Positions 1 to 12,740 of a stretch of DNA of 64,000 nt are shown in pieces. Both the position numbers and the translations under genes were made by a program. The notes below the pieces were generated by a model. That model saw only the letters and a program-made list of their open reading frames with translations. It ran no database searches and was not told where the DNA came from. The DNA comes from Cyclina sinensis (Eukaryota > Mollusca > Bivalvia > Venerida > Veneridae), in NCBI GenBank assembly GCA_012932295.1, contig JAAONU010000001.1:23756461-23820460 (forward strand). The letters run 5' to 3'. Positions within the stretch are counted from its first letter, which is position 1. Each line of letters starts with the position of its first letter.

Positions 1-3000
1 TGTTGTTTCTGACTTTGTTTGCTTAGGTGGTTCTGGTGGTATAGGTATATCTAAAAGGTCTCTGTCAAATGAACTTTGCTTTTTACTATGTTTATTCTTA
101 CTTCTGGAACTGTTTTTTCTTGTTTTCAGTGGTTTTGCTGACTGAGACTTTTCTATTCTTTCTAGCTCTTCCAATGTTTTCTTCATTGCTTCATCTATTT
201 TAGAGTCACTCTTTTTTTCAGTTACTTCAATATCCATGTCAACATTTTCAAGTGGTATATGTTTTACAGGAGTACTCATATCACTTTTAGAATCATTAGA
301 TATATCAGGAGACATTATAATTTCAGGTGAATCTATCTCTTGTATTTCCATGCTGTTATCAACACTTGGCAAGGAATTGCTCAATTTGTGTTCTTCTAAT
401 TTTGATAGTTCTTCAATTTTTTCAGCTATTTTCTTTACTAGAAATTCAGGATCAGTGAGCTGGTCACCAAATTCTTCAGCAGATTCCTGAAGCATTCTCA
501 AAGCTTCTGTAAACAGAATCACATTGCCAGAATGTTCAACAAGCTTTTGCATTGCAGCAGCCAACATAGGGTCATCAATTTTTGGCTCTTCCAACACTGG
601 TTCCTCAAAATGTTTAGGGGACTGACTTATATCATCAGGATCTGAAAGTTCATTTAGTGTTTTTGCCATGTCATCTGTTCCATCAACAATATCATCTTCT
701 GTATTTCGAATACTTTCAATGCCTATAGAGGATGCTTCAACAACTGCAAGTTCTGCAGGGTTTTCAAGGTTTGATCTATTATGCTGAGAAACGTTTATGG
801 AAGACTGAGAAAATAACCTTGGATCACGTTGTTCACAAATACTGGCAAAATTTGCCTGGGAGTCTGGTTGGTTTGATACCTCTTTAGACAGTCTTGGATC
901 TCTCTTTTCATTGCAACTTGTTGATTGAGAATACATTCCAGGATAATTTGTCTTCTGAGATAGTCTTGGGTCTCTGTCTTTAGAAATACTGGTTGAAATC
1001 ACCTGTGTGTAAGTCACAGGCTGCTTAGATAAACCCTGTTGTACATCGCTGAATGCAGTCACATTTTCTTTTTGTGCCTCACCTAAATCGGTGGATGATT
1101 TCTCAACACTATTTTCAAACACTGCAATATTGACTTTCTTTTTATAATCACTTAATGAGAGTTTCTTACGAGTTTTGGAACCATCATCACCCTGGGAATT
1201 GCTGAGTCTTTGATGTTCTTGTATATTTTGTTCTTGGGTATAGGGCTGTTGATAAGTGAGTTCTGCTTGTTTAATTTGCGGTCGTTGATTTAACAGTGCC
1301 TGCTGTTTCCTTGGGTCTAACTGCATCTGTCGAAGCCTTGGGTCTAAAGGTATTGACTGTAATCTAGGATCTGCAGGTCTTAACCTTGGATCACTTGGAA
1401 CATCACTGGTATAAGCATCAACATACCCAAAGCGGGGATCAGTGTATCTTGTATCCAGCTGACTATTTGGTGGTAATAAGGGATCTGGCAACAGTGGAAG
1501 TTTTATTGGTGGCAAACTTGTCAGGGGCTCTTGTTCTGTGATTTCTTCATATTCCAGACCAACCTCATCTGAATCAGAAGGACCAAAAGATGGTTGATAT
1601 GATAAGTCATTGTATGTCTGATTTGAAGATGATGCAAGAAAGCTTAGTTGTGACCTTGGGTCATCTGGATCACTCACTGAGTTCACAACTTCTACATTCA
1701 GATCTCCACGTGGGGGTCCTGGTGTAAGACGTGGTATGCAGAGATCCCATTCACCTGCATTCAATTTGCTCTGAACTTTTCCCAATCTTGGGTCACGTTT
1801 TTTCCCAGCTACCTTAACTGTGACTGGCTTTACCGTGTCTGTATCTGATGACCAAGATGATTTTGGCCTTTTAGAATAGCTGTCTACCTTAGCTGTTAAG
1901 GAACGAGGCACATTATCAATTTTTTCATATGTGAGAACTGCATAGGGCAAGCACTGCCTTGGTCTTTGAGAAGGTTCACAATCTTCTGTGTACTCATAGA
2001 GATACACCTGTTGATAGAAATAATATTATTGTTAGAAATTCTGTCTTCGGTTTGTGAATTACATAGTAAGTTATCACAATAGATTTAAGGAACAAAACAG
2101 CTTTGACTTGAATTTTATTCCAATTACTTGCAGTGTAGTTTTAAAGAACTTTTTGAAGACAAAAAACATACTAAAGATTACTATAGCTTAATGGTCATAC
2201 TTAAAGTACACTTGTGTACAGGCACAACTAAAATATGGTTTTATGAATAAACTTCTGCAGAAAAATGGCATCAAATTTAGCAACTTTCAAAGAGATGTAA
2301 ATATTAGAATATCAGTTACTCTGTAGATGATGAAGGTTTGTGTACAGTGCCTGTAAATCTTTTTCTTTAAAAATCAACATAATATTGCCAAATGATAACC
2401 ATACACTTTTTAAACCACAGAAAGTTTATACTCCAGCATTTTAACTAATGTAACTCTACTATCTATCTGTAACCTTGCAGATCTAACAAACTACTGTGTA
2501 CTTCTGTTATATATGTATGATCACACACTTCGTCTTGAGGACAAGCATTTGGAACTTCTGAAAAAATCTGGAATGACCCTGGATTTATACTAAGCCATTG
2601 TCTACATACCTGCGACCTTGCAAGCTGTATATTAAAGTTTTCACTAGGTCTAGGCTGACATTGGGGCACATGACAGTCATAATTGGGTGTTGGCTCTATA
2701 TTCTCCTCTCCATTTTGTTGTGCCAACACTTTACACTTTCCCAGCACAACCTGCAGCAAAGGAGGACTACAGAGTTCAAATCATGATTCTACATTACAAT
2801 TCTCTTGAACATTTACATTGAATTGTAACAGTAAGAATATAGTGATTCTTTGGAAACATATAAACATATCCTCTAGTTCTATGCATAAGTTCAAATTGTA
2901 ATTACTCTGAAATAGGATTAACTCTTGAACAGAGTAAAATCCATCAAAATTGGTTTACCTTGAAGACTATAAGTGTACAAGATGGAACTTTCCAGTTCTC

Positions 3001-4603
3001 TGCCAGTCTCAGCTGTATGTCTGCATTCCTCCACACATACACTCCAAGCTTACAATTACCTGAAATTAAACAATTAAAAAAAATCATACTTGACAAGGAA
3101 TTTTTTCTTGTTAGCCTAAAGGATGTTTCTCCTCAAAGTATAAATAACCCAAGAACTTTAACAGTTTTCAGAATTCCCAGTTGAATTGTTACCGTTAGTT
3201 ACTGCATTATAAAATTTAAACTTACTTACGTCCTTATCTTTCATTTTTTACCTAATCAGTTCATATTTTGAAAGTAAAAACATCAGGGTCTGTTATTTCT
3301 GTTTTTTTTTTTTCTTGAATTCTAATCAAGTCAGGATTTATTAAATCTATTAAAGGCTTATCAACTAACAATTTGACAACCCTAACATTTCTCTTTCTAC
3401 GTTTTGAAAGACTAACTGGACAAACAAACTGGACACACAAACGTATTTAAGACTTCTTATATAATTATGTTAAACCGTCTCCATGGCCTACTGGTTAAGG
3501 TGTCCACTAACGGAGTGGGAGGTAGAAGGTTCAAGTCCCACCAGGGGGTTGTTCTGATGTGGTCGGTTGGTGAGCTGCCAGCTAATTAAAGAATGGTTAG
3601 CGACTGCCTGTCTGCCTGGTGCCTGGCACATAGGATAAGGAATAGGGGAGTAAATGTGTACGCTAATAGAGGTGTCTCATAAGCCGGGAGGCTGGCCCTT
3701 TCAGTAGGGGTGACACTATAATAGACAAGCGCTTTACTTCACTTTTTATAGAAAACTTTAAGTAAGGTATGCAAATACTATGTCCCAACAAGAATTATAT
3801 TTTAACCAAATGCCTTGTTTCACAGGTCAGTAAAGTCATTTCATCAGTAACTAACCTAGTAAACTTTGATAGACAGATTTACACTTAAGTCCATCCTTCA
3901 CTATATATGGCACTATGGTGTTGTCTCGTTGTATGATGAATGCAAAATGGTCAATCAAATCCCTTGCAGTTCTGCCTTCCTCCTTCAGTTCTGCTTTCTT
4001 GGCTCTGAAAAATATTTCAAGTATTTTCTTTTTTTATCCTTGGGATTTTAAAAGTATACTTTAAATGAAATACTTGTCTATGCAGAAAAGAATTGTCTAA
4101 AAAACAATTACCAACGCAAAAAACCAATAAAGCCAAGTCAAAATAAACTGTAGACAGAATCAGTCACATGCGAATGATCAAAAGAGTTATTAAATTACAT
4201 TAATATAACACAATGTCATGTAAAGTTATGTTAAAACAACAAAGCTTCACCTTATCCTATTTTGTAAGACAAAGCAAAACAGAGAAACATGAAATCGGAT
4301 GGTGACTTAAATAAGGCCACAGGTGACCTAAGAGAAGTCTCAAAAAGGAAAGAAAAAAAGAAAAAGGACAGAAATATCCGATTATTTTTATATAATCTTA
4401 TTATTTTTATAGGGCATATAAAAAAAAATGATACAAAGTTCCATGCAGTTACCTGTACTGAGCCTCTAATTCCCTGTTTTCCACTAATGCTGCTGTCTTC
4501 AGCTGCCATGCTGGCTCAAAACTACTGTCAAGGTATGACCTCTTTACTATATTCACAATCTCTATACAGTCACGACTGGTGATTTCCACTTGTCTCAAAT
4601 TAT
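1..4603 (-). CDS. TASOR: TASOR-like protein (HUSH complex subunit family), partial, 5 exons seen
   Basis: The gene reads right to left. Exons, all with GT/AG junctions and matching phases, are 4453-4603, 3856-4004, 2959-3059, 2610-2750 and 1-2007, giving about 849 residues; the last exon leaves the window. The first four exons plus the start of the fifth encode the TASOR pseudo-PARP domain (old DUF3715). Recognisable stretches are IVNIVKRSYLDSS, LKEEGRTARDL, LGVYVWRNAD, IEPTPNYDCHV and VYLYEY...RQCLPYAVLTYE. In vertebrates TASOR is the scaffold of the HUSH silencing complex (with MPP8 and periphilin), which acts in the nucleus on retroelements and intronless transgenes. The rest of the large exon is acidic, Ser-rich and probably disordered, with ten DPR motifs. 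First coding exon(s) upstream of 4603 were not found: exon 4453-4603 needs a preceding exon ending in phase 1. It could be TASOR or TASOR2; the family call is firm, the paralogue is not. Confidence 0.88.
3473..3745 (+). repeat. tRNA-derived SINE in a TASOR-like gene intron
   Basis: The head looks like a tRNA of the Ser/Leu type: a box A-like TGGCCTACTGG near 3485 and a perfect box B, GGTTCAAGTCC, near 3530. A body of about 180 bp with no coding potential follows and ends near the TACTTCAC run. It sits in the intron between exons 2959-3059 and 3856-4004, antisense to the gene. Confidence 0.75.
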
Positions 4604-7600
4604 CTGAAAGCAAGACAAAACAATACTACAGGTTGATGACTGATTGTGAGTGTAACAGCCTGTTTTCAAACCTTTGATAAGCCTGATGGAAAGGTTAATA
4701 AAATGAGTTTTGAATGCATGAAAAATAATTAATAAGCAGTAAAGATCTGCTGAGCATTCTGGAGATTATAGCCTGTGACTAGACAGAAAAAAAAAAAATC
4801 TAATCCCAGATGTAAATTGCAATGTTTCTTTCTATACTAAAGCCTTTATTACATCACTAATACAGTATGACTAGAACTGAAGTTGGATGGTATTTTATAA
4901 TTTTCATCCTGTATTGATAAAGACAAAAGGCCTGTGCATAGAATTTTCATTATACACTGAATAACCTTTAGTGTTGTTAGCAAACTGGGTTTAGATTCAT
5001 ATATCCCAAAATACATTAACTTTTCAGCTTTGTTTTTTCTCAAAAAGTAACTCAGTCTTGCATACGAGGAAGTCTTTCATGAGTTTGCCAACACCTTGGA
5101 AGGAGATAAGATAATGGGGATTTCAAAATTCTCAGTTTCAATACATCTGAGGTAAAACTTGATAAATTTAACAGTATAACCTAACAGGCCCTTTGGTACT
5201 AGTCTCAGAAAACAACATACTGGTAAGGCCTAAATAATCCTTTAGAAAATGAAAACAAATCATTTGAAAACCAAAATCATTTTAAACAAGAAAATGTATT
5301 CAATCATCAAAATTTCTACTGACTTAGTTATACCTTTACTTTCCTCTCTTTTTATCTTTGGCACTTTAAAACTTTTGGCATCTTTAGCTGACATCATGAA
5401 AATTCATCTCAAGCCACTCCTGAAAGTAGAAAACAATGAAACTGTACAAACACTGAAAAATACTTGGATGTGATATGTCTACAATAAAAATAATCACAAC
5501 TATCAAAGGTCATTAAAGCCAAGTGATTGTATTAAACAATTTGAGTAGCCACCTTGCCCTTTAAGATCCAGTGTCATTTTTTCAATGAACAAAGTGTTCA
5601 CACAGGACCAGTAATCCAGTCATTACAACTCTGACTTCCTTTCCTCCACTTAAAGTACTACTTTTTTCTTTCAGATCGGATGTAAAACTGTAGTCCAATA
5701 CATGGGATACTTTCTGTATCCTTAACTATTCCCCCCACTATAAAATATCTATACTGTTATGAGGCAGTCTTTTATTTGGTCCACCTGTAGAAACAATAAA
5801 TAAATTAAAAAAGACAAACATATATACAGTTTTTCTTTACCAGCTGAAAATTCAAATTGACCAGAAAAAGAAAATTGTTTCCCATATGAAATATCAGATA
5901 AGCTCACTTTGCTTTTCAAACCAAATTTATCAGCAGTTTTAAGGCCCTTCTTGTGGAAAACACTTGTATCACTGCATGTAAAATCCTTGTCAGTTTATGT
6001 TTCTTTCAATATCCCCAATAGTTTTCTGAAAAATTTAATTTTTATAATATATATGGCATAACATATGTTCAAGATAAAATCAATACAGAATGTTAACCCA
6101 TCTTTCAAGCCTAACAAAAGGGACATCTGATTTAGGTATGTTTTCAAATGGAGGTAATTTGCTCTGGGCATCCCATGGTGTCAGTTTTTAAATGGCTGCA
6201 AAGTTTAACTTGAATTGTGAAAGAGAATCACACTACTTTAGCAGCTTTTCTGTTTTACCTCCCATATACCCTCTCCAACCAAAACATTCTACAATAAATA
6301 ACTCATCCTAATCAAGGTGATGAGTTAAATCCAACATCAGATTTTTTAACTGCAACATTCATGCCAGAGGACTAAATATGATAAGGACAATAGCATACAA
6401 CAGAAAACTCTAAGAGACTATATAAAATATCTACGGATAGGCTAAATTTTAAAACTCATTCTTAAGAAATTCCAAGAACGTAAAAATTCTCTCCCTTGAT
6501 ACACACTTAATATGTTACACTATTTTTTCTATTTTCATTATCTTCATTAGTTGCAAGTCTTGCATAAAGAAACATACATAAAAACATCCATGTCCACATA
6601 CATTCTTAGATAATATTCACTCCAAATGCTATCAACTTTGTCAAAGTAATAAAAATGTCACAGAAACTAGGTTTAAAATTTTCTGAACACTTTGGATTCT
6701 TTCCTTTTTAAAAGGGTGTTCATAGTCTGAGACTGACGGGACTTAACTTTTTCAAGACATTTACAGTACAGTTTTGCTAAAAAGTTCAGTCAAGAAGTGG
6801 TCTAAAAAAATGAAAATGACTCAACAGCAGATCCAAGTGGTTCTAGATTTAAGACTGGTTCTTTAAAATTGCTTTTTGCTTGATTTTGAAATAATTAAAG
6901 TGGTCTGCGAGTGACTGTTCTTCATGTGTCTGCAAGCATGACCAGTAGCCAAAATAGCTAGTGGATACCAAAATATTTTACAGTATTAGAAAGTGATAAC
7001 TGTTTACACATTTAGGACTGCCAGAAAATATAATAAAATTTTTATCTACTTTAATTCTAAGGACTTATAAAAAAAGCATAATGTAATAAAAAAAATCTTC
7101 TCATCTTTTACTTTTGCATTACACAGTAGAATGCCCATGCAACATTTTTTTTTTAATTTCAACTTTCAAACTAGTATAACCAGGCTTTAAGTTGTTAGTA
7201 AGTAAGAGTTCCTTCCCTTACATAACAGCCCCAATAGTTTGAAATGTTGCTTCTTTAGTATGAAGTTGATACATAAATCTTAAGAAACACACAAGTGTTT
7301 AATGCCTACCATCATAGAATATGTATATTTAACACTTTTCCCTAAATTGAATCGACACCATGATTGGAAGAAAATTTTACCATTGTAAGAGGAAACTTTG
7401 CAAAGTTCTTGCAATTGTTTCATAAAATCTAAGTGAGTCATAAAGAAACCAAGAACATGAAAAATACCTTACTTGTAGCAAGGATTGCAAGTCAATTTCA
7501 ATAACAAAAGCAATATGATATCACGTTCCCCATCACCACTTTTGACTAATCTGGAACCAGACAGTGGTGTAACTTTATGTAAATATATATTAACATTCAC

Positions 7601-10600
7601 ACAAATCATTTCTAGAACAAGGAAATGAACAGCAATTCTGTTTCTCTTTCATATTAAACTTCACAATTTCAGTTCTTTTCTCTTTTATTAATTCCGGCAA
7701 TTAAAATGCTTACATTTTGTTAACACCAAAGGAAAGTTGCCAGGGTGTGCTGAATTTAGTTTTTCTTCCTATTGACATCTGATGACCACTAAATGTTCTC
7801 TTAGGTCAGACCAAGGCTAAATACTATATATTATAATTGATCAACAGTTAATATATATGGGCCATGTCGCAAGATTATCAACAATGTGGTCAATTCTTAC
7901 ATTTTGATGTTTTTTCACTATCAGATAACAGACTGTTTTGAAATATCTTTTACATACTTTCTATCGCAATCTGACTACCAGAAGGACTACACTAATAGTG
8001 GAAATAACAATGTATGTATAACAATTCTGTTTATCATTTTCACATCACGGACGTCATACCATGTAAAGTGCAATATAGTTTCAAGGTTGTTGTGTGATCC
8101 ATTGTGTTTGCAAAAATTGTTAATTTGTTTACGATGTCAAACTTTGACGTTGTTTTCGTGATGATGTCAAAATTTTCCAGATTGTTGATTTTGTCACTTC
8201 ACATCACATTTTTTACTATTTTTACTTTTTGTTCTCAATCAAAACCTGTCATTGCAATATCAAAGTAAGATCTACTTACTAACCTTTTACCCTAATAAAG
8301 CAAAGAACTTACATGTAGTACTTCTTAAAGCTAAACAGAAAGGGGTTCTACATAAAGAGTGGCGAATGAAATCAATATGCAGGACTGATTACATACAGCA
8401 TAAAATTAACACTAACCGAAATACCAGAACCCTGAAGTTTACTTTGAATATGTCTCAATTCAAGGGCAATAACACTGGTTCAAGAAACTGGATCTGAAGT
8501 ACTGTTTACCTCAAGGAAATTCACAGAATCTTACTCTTTTGTCAATACACTCACTTTATCAAGTTATCAACCAAAAAGTTAAAACTGTTGCTGCGAGAAA
8601 AAAATCTTGGGCAAAGCGCGGGTATAACTTGTGTGGAAACATCACATATTATTTTGTGCCATACTTATTGTGCTGACTTTCTTTTTAAAGATATACATTA
8701 TTTATAAAACTGAGAGACAGACAGACTCTAGGTGATATGTTTAGCCTACAGTTGTAATTTGATACTGACAAATGATGATCCTGACTTTTTAAAGTTCTTG
8801 AAATTTGAGCTTGAACAAAAATATGAACACTATTCTCCTATAGTGAGTGAAGGAAAAAAAGTTTCTGACCAGATATACCTGAAATGACAGCTCAGTGTGT
8901 CCTTTCAGAATTATTCCATTTTCATGGAACATTATATCAAAATTATCTAAAAAAAAATCTGACCTCTTGCAGTGAAAAGAAATCACAAACATTTGATGCG
9001 ATTGACTAAATTGTACTCAGCTATTAATGTAATCTAGACAGGCCCTCATAAAATAAATGAAATGAGGTGAAAATTTTGAATTTCAATGAAATATGGCTCT
9101 GTGAACAATACAGAATGTCTTATATATAAAATTTAAATTTTAGTAAAATATGCTAAATATTCTTTCCCATAGCACTCCTGCAATTAATCAGTTTTTTTTT
9201 CAATTTCATGTGCTAAATTTATCCAAAGCTCTTTGAAATTCATTTGAAGTCATGATAATAGACGGTGATGTAATAATTAAAAGAGCTCAAAATCACACCT
9301 GCAGTTTATTCACAGCTCTCTAAATTTATATTTTTACTACAGATATGACAGCGATAACCTATCAATGTTTTACCCCACAACAGGAACTGGAGGCATATAC
9401 TGAGACCTTAGATTGCTGGCTGCCTCTCCTGTGATGGCACAAAATATTTGCAAGCTCATAATTTTAAAGACAGATTAATTATTTGAGTTCCTGCTATTGC
9501 ATCCAAAACATTTGGTGGTTGAACAAATGACATCTTGTATCCACAGGATATTTAAGGCTCTATAAAAATTTATACACCATCCCAATAGATGACATTCTGT
9601 AACATATCTGTTCTTTATTCCACCTTCCTTTTTAACATGTTTTTGTTGTGTTGTTTAAATCTGGTTTTCCTTACAATGGCAGAAACTTGAACAAAGTTTT
9701 GGCTTCATCGTGTAGTCTATCATCATTTCTTTGCTTTATATTATGTCACTGTTTGACACATCTTGTTTTGCTCTTTTTTAATCTCGACAGTCTGCACCAT
9801 CACAACTTTGTATGTAGCTCCTTCCATGGTGCACTAAAAAAACAATCAATTCAACAATAATAAAATAAGTTATAGAAAAATTAAGTTCAGAAATAAGTAA
9901 ATATAAACCTTAACAACATTTTTAAACTCTGAAAAATATTTATCAGTAAGGAAATTTGAACAAAGCATATAAAAATGACCTTTGAAAACTTAGTAATTTT
10001 TGAAAGGACAAAGCTTTATGAAAAAAAATCAATTAAGTTTCAGATCTGTCCAATCACCAGAAACTGAAATAAGTGAAATTGCAGATAAAAGTGAGACCAA
10101 ACAAATCATTTTTTTTAAAATACAACAGGGACATTCTTTGAATACATTCTAAAGTTTAAAATGGGGGTCATAACTTGCATTAATTTCATCCTGTAGTTAT
10201 CTAGTCCAAAGGTTTGTGGTTTTTTTCTATGGTTATCCAATTAGAAACAGTGACCTCACTGAAGTTTCAGATCAATTCAAATGCTTAAGGAAGTGTTGCT
10301 CAGCGTTCTAAGACTGGACAAACTTTCTGTATTCAGAATACGTCATCACTTCCATCAATTAAATACAGTTATCATACCTACCTGTAATAATAATGCCTCT
10401 TGTAGACTTTACCGGACTTTCAAATGTTAAAACTGGATACAAACATAATGTCAGCATCTTACATGCACAGGTATTTATGTGTGACCTCAGAAAATACTTA
10501 ATTTAATATAGTCCAATATCATAAAGGTTTTTACCAACACCTTTGCAAAATCAAACTATATAATAATAATCTCTTACCTATATCTGGTTAAACAAAAGTG

Positions 10601-11154
10601 AGAGCATTTAAACATCAAGCCCAGCCTAAAATGATACTGACTATCAAATTACCTTTTTCCAGAAAAATAAAAATCAGGATGCTAGGATCATTACCAATGC
10701 ACACCCAGAAAAAGACATTTATTTCTTAATTAAAATCAATTCTTTTAAAATGTTTAATATATGTAAAATTAAGAGATGAATCTTTTTAAGAAAATGTTTA
10801 TTGTTGCTACATGCTTATTCATGGTTCTTTAATGACTAAGAATTCTGCATCAGTTTATTGGTTATAATTTAGTACTATTTTACAAATTTTGGCAAAACAA
10901 ATGTCATTAAATTAAGCATAGTAAGTTAAATAGCTCATATTAGCCACATCGACTTTCAAAATGTACAAGGTTTTCCTGTGATTCTGATTCAGCCAAACTG
11001 ATATTTCTTTTGTCAAAGTCCCATCCACAGGCTTTTGGGTGTGTATGTAGCTGAGTGCAGACATACATGTAGAGGTAAGAAACAATGGGTAATCGACTGC
11101 TAAGTCTGAAGAATTTCTGGCCTTCAACTGTTCAAGTAAAAGGCACAATCAAAC
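4604..11154. other. About 6.5 kb with no recognisable gene (presumed 5' intron/flank of TASOR-like gene)
   Basis: The sequence is AT-rich, with only short chance reading frames on both strands. No conserved protein segment, tRNA or clear terminal repeat was seen. One or more upstream coding exons of the TASOR-like gene should lie here or further right, but none could be assigned with a compatible splice phase. Confidence 0.5.
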
Positions 11155-11159
11155 GGTTT

Positions 11160-11768
11160 CCAGTCGCTACCCCCACACTGACATTTCCTCCTGGATGTTT
11201 CCTCCAGGATGTTTCCTCCCCTATATATATATATTATATAGTAATGTGAAGATATACTATATAATGATGATATTGTTCTTTATGAAATATTTAGTATCAT
11301 TGATATTTAACAAATAAAACATGACAAAATCATTCTTTTACTTAAATATAAAAGAAAGTTGGGGTTAGGTAGTTTAAAACAATTTGTATCTATATTGGAT
11401 ATCAGGTATTAGGTTTTTAATTAAATTTTAACAGTTTACTTAATTTTTTTTTGTATTTGTTTATGGTGGATAACTATATAACTAGAGATAATTATGTATG
11501 CATTGATAATATAAAATATTAAACAATTAGTCATTTAGCATCAATTGTGTGAAAACAATTTTTCAAAGTTTGCGTTAATTTATTTTGGGATAAAATAATG
11601 TGTTAAAGGTGTTGGAAAATTTATTCAATCAAATCTGAATCATTATTTTAAATTCATCCATCCCAACTACTTTTTATATAGTATATATATATAGGGGAGT
11701 AAACAACCTGGAGGAAACTGTAGTGTGGGGGAAACATCCAGGGGAGGAACTGGTTTGTGGGGGAAACG
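11160..11768. mobile_element. Foldback/MITE-like element of about 600 bp
   Basis: The two ends are inverted copies. The left end has CCCCCACAC, then repeated GGATGTTTCCTCC units, then CCCCTATATATATA. The right end has the reverse complements in opposite order (TATATATAGGGG, CCTGGAGGAAAC, GTGTGGGGGAAAC). The interior is very AT-rich and non-coding. The repeated subterminal units and lack of an ORF suit a non-autonomous DNA element. I could not fix a target-site duplication. Confidence 0.6.
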
Positions 11769-12740
11769 ACAGGATATCCAATCAAACCACGATTTGTAAT
11801 GGCAGTGTTTGCCTTGTAGTAGAATCTCGAAGTACTGGAATATGCCTCGTTTATGATACTGGGTCATAAATGACGAGTCTAATGCCCACGATTTCCACAT
11901 CATATTCAGGTGTAGTACGCGATTCGAGATACTGGGTAATTTTTTCTACGGGTCAATATCGAGATTCTGACCCAAAACAAAAATATCTCAAGATGGTACT
12001 TGAGTCAGTTGCAAACAGAGTGTATGTCGAGAATTCCAATAAAACCAAGAAATACTATTCTAAACCCTGAAAAGTATTAATTTTTTATTCAATTCATTTA
12101 AACAAGCGTCTGAAATCAGAGATTTTTTCAGTAGCTGAATCATTCAATGTCAAAAAATGGTCCAAATGTCGTGATGAGTTTGTGAACTGCGATTTGACGC
12201 ACTGTTGCGCCATCTCTACTTATCATCAAACCCACTGTCCTTCGTCTGTATACTTACAAAATTAAACTGAATCTATTTCATCATATTTTCGCTGCAGATC
12301 GTCATCGAAAAGCATAAACATATCTAACTTATAGCAGATCAATAACCAAATAAAAACGAGGCTACCTCGGGATACGTTCGCTTAATGGCATGGCTAAATG
12401 TCATTGTAATTTTTAATCGAAGTAAAATATAAAATGGATATTTTTGAAGAAACTGAATCAGTTAAAGATCAGACAAACAAAGGCTAAGTACTAGGTGGCG
12501 GAAAACTTAATAAATGATAGATTATGCCAAACCTTTAATCATCACAGTAACGATCGTCAATTGTTGGTCAATTTTTAAAATTTATCAATCAGGTATACTC
12601 TCAGTACCTGATAAAGAGTATGCGTCACTGGTACTAATTATAACTAACCGTGTCGATGGTTATTCCTCATCTTGAAGTAACACACTGTACTGGACTGTTA
12701 ACCACAGTTGTTGCAAAATTCAACGCTTGTATTTCAACTT
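11769..12740. other. Gene-poor stretch between the TASOR-like and deoxyribonucleotidase genes
   Basis: There is no conserved coding segment. As the genes diverge (TASOR-like leftward, deoxyribonucleotidase rightward), promoter and first exons may lie here, but no TATA box or other core motif could be defended. A 38-codon leftward frame starting ATGGCGCAACAG near 12212 has a reasonable start context but no supporting homology or splice donor. Confidence 0.35.

Noticed and set aside
2463..2759. 98-residue leftward frame from 2759 to 2463
   Set aside because: Only 2610-2750 is a real TASOR-like exon; the rest is intron read through the GTATGT donor.
5043..5150. Candidate upstream TASOR-like exon (minus strand, RILKSPLSYLLP)
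   Set aside because: Its 3' phase would put a stop in the next exon, and it does not resemble the family there.
12096..12212. 38-codon leftward frame starting MAQQCVKSQF
   Set aside because: Reasonable start context, but no usable donor in phase and no similarity to TASOR N-termini.
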